Source: Patescibacteria group bacterium
GTDB lineage: Bacteria > Patescibacteriota > Minisyncoccia > Phycocordibacterales > SIBU01
Direction: 5' to 3'
DNA length: 5,365 bases
Assembly (NCBI GenBank): GCA_018968805.1
Contig: JAGWZX010000047.1
Location: forward strand, 1 to 5,365
Shown piece by piece: positions 4,510 to 5,365 of the stretch. Both the position numbers and the translations under genes were made by a program. The first letter of the stretch is position 1, and the number at the start of each line of letters is the position of its first letter. The notes beneath the pieces are model-generated. The model did not search any database. It saw only the letters and a list, made by a program, of their open reading frames with translations, and had not been told where the DNA came from.

Positions 4510-5365
4510 CTAAAGGCTGGTATTGCCTGGATTAACGGTATCAACACCGCTTGAACTGGCGCCCTTGGAACCTGCTTCGGGAACGGGTGGTGATTTGCGC
4601 TTCTCTGGAGTATTGGTTATCGGCGGCGTCGCGTTGGCAAACGGGTCGCGGCCCGCTGTCAAATTAGAAATGATGAGATCAATTTCTTTATTATCGGGAT
4701 TGGTGGTTTTCAAATCTTGAAATTGCGCCAGAGCGTCATTGACTCTTCCAAGCTTTTGATATGAAAGACCGAGGAAGTATTTAGCGTTGGCGTACGAAGG
4801 ATTGATGGCAACGGCCCGCTCCAGGGCGCTTGCGGCGCCGGCGTAATCTTTATTGTTGTAACGCAAAAGACCGAGTTCAAAGAACGTGCCGCTGTCATTG
4901 GGCGCCAGGGTCGCGGCGGCCTCCACTGAAGTAATGGCATCTTTGAGATTGCCTTCATTGACCTGAATCTGCGCCAAAAGATAAATGGCGTTGGTGTAAT
5001 TGTTTTTCTGCTGGAGAGCTTCGTCTACATATTGTTTCGCCTTACTATTGTTACCCTGGGTGGCTTCCAAACGCGCCAGCGTGTAGAAAATTGCCGGACC
5101 TTTGGGATTCTCCGTGAGCGCCTTATTATAGGCGCTTGCGGCGCTCTCATAGGCATTCTGAATCTTCAGAGGGACGACCGATTCGTACACCTGGCCAAGC
5201 GCGAGCCAATTCTGGTAATCCGAACCGTCAAGCGCCGCGGCTGTCTGCGCGTGACCTAACGCCGAACTGAACAGTGTTTGAAAATTGCTTCGCAGAACGT
5301 CTTGGGACGAGCTGGACGCGTTTTGTGACAAAAGGCTGGAAAGTTTAATCAAATCGAGCTGGGAA
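4510..5365 (-). CDS. TPR-repeat protein, C-terminal part only (runs off the window)
   Basis: The reading frame stays open to the window edge, so the N-terminus is missing. The TTG at 5350-5352 is probably internal, since codons for Ser-Gln-Leu-Asp precede it in frame. Numbering from that TTG, a helical lead-in is followed by five tetratricopeptide repeats: 45-84 (with a small insertion after WLALGQVYE), then four exact 34-residue units at 86-119, 120-153, 154-187 and 188-221, with typical residues such as YFLGLSYQKLGR and the NP that ends repeats. A linker AGRDPFANATPP (233-244) leads to a Pro/Ser/Gly-rich disordered tail ending at TAG. TPRs are protein-binding scaffolds. In Parcubacteria I recall this tail on long proteins with an N-terminal multi-span, O-antigen-ligase-like region; that region is outside the window and unproven. 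The gene sits 6 nt before murJ, suggesting an envelope role. Confidence 0.85.
   Translation of the reverse strand, partial: SQLDLIKLSSLLSQNASSSSQDVLRSNFQTLFSSALGHAQTAAALDGSDYQNWLALGQVYESVVPLKIQNAYESAASAYNKALTENPKGPAIFYTLARLEATQGNNSKAKQYVDEALQQKNNYTNAIYLLAQIQVNEGNLKDAITSVEAAATLAPNDSGTFFELGLLRYNNKDYAGAASALERAVAINPSYANAKYFLGLSYQKLGRVNDALAQFQDLKTTNPDNKEIDLIISNLTAGRDPFANATPPITNTPEKRKSPPVPEAGSKGASSSGVDTVNPGNTSL

Noticed and set aside
5350..5352. TTG as the true start of the TPR protein
   Set aside because: The frame stays open to the window edge, and the peptide begins in the middle of a helical region; a truncated view of a longer protein is more likely.

Overview
The window most likely comes from an uncultivated bacterium of the Candidate Phyla Radiation (Patescibacteria), probably a Parcubacteria-type lineage. 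This is inferred from protein sequence style, with no database search. The clues are a MurJ of an unusual subtype preceded by a TPR protein whose C-terminal tail (AGRDPFAN ... TPEKRKSPP) I associate with these genomes, a short FtsB/DivIC-like protein, weak or absent Shine-Dalgarno sequences, and a 36-codon single-membrane-span gene. The genetic code looks standard: full-length domains are read without in-frame UGA, and stops are TAA or TAG.

Layout. Nearly everything is on the minus strand. From right to left in the direction of transcription: the C-terminal part of a large TPR protein (cut by the window end); murJ, the peptidoglycan lipid II flippase, after a 6-nt gap; lepA (EF4 translation GTPase) after a 55-nt gap; a 118-nt repeat-rich intergenic zone; then, past a small plus-strand gene, an ftsB/divIC-like gene followed 15 nt later by tRNA-Gly(CCC), tRNA-Arg(CCU) and a 38-nt perfect palindrome that probably forms the terminator hairpin of that unit. 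The small plus-strand gene (737-847) is divergent from ftsB and convergent with lepA, and has a perfect extended -10 box upstream.

How the genes fit together. Two units touch the cell envelope: the TPR protein with MurJ (precursor export and envelope polysaccharide) and the FtsB-like protein (divisome). LepA and the two tRNAs belong to translation. The gene-free stretches (593-736, 848-965, 2769-2823) are each under 150 bases and are described below.

I see no mobile element, CRISPR array, defence locus or toxin-antitoxin pair. The region is mostly housekeeping. The points most worth a second look are the small membrane-protein gene, the loss in MurJ of three of the four arginines known to be essential in E. 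coli MurJ, the Ser in place of Asn in the LepA G4 motif, and the CGAAT/ATTCG repeat cluster.
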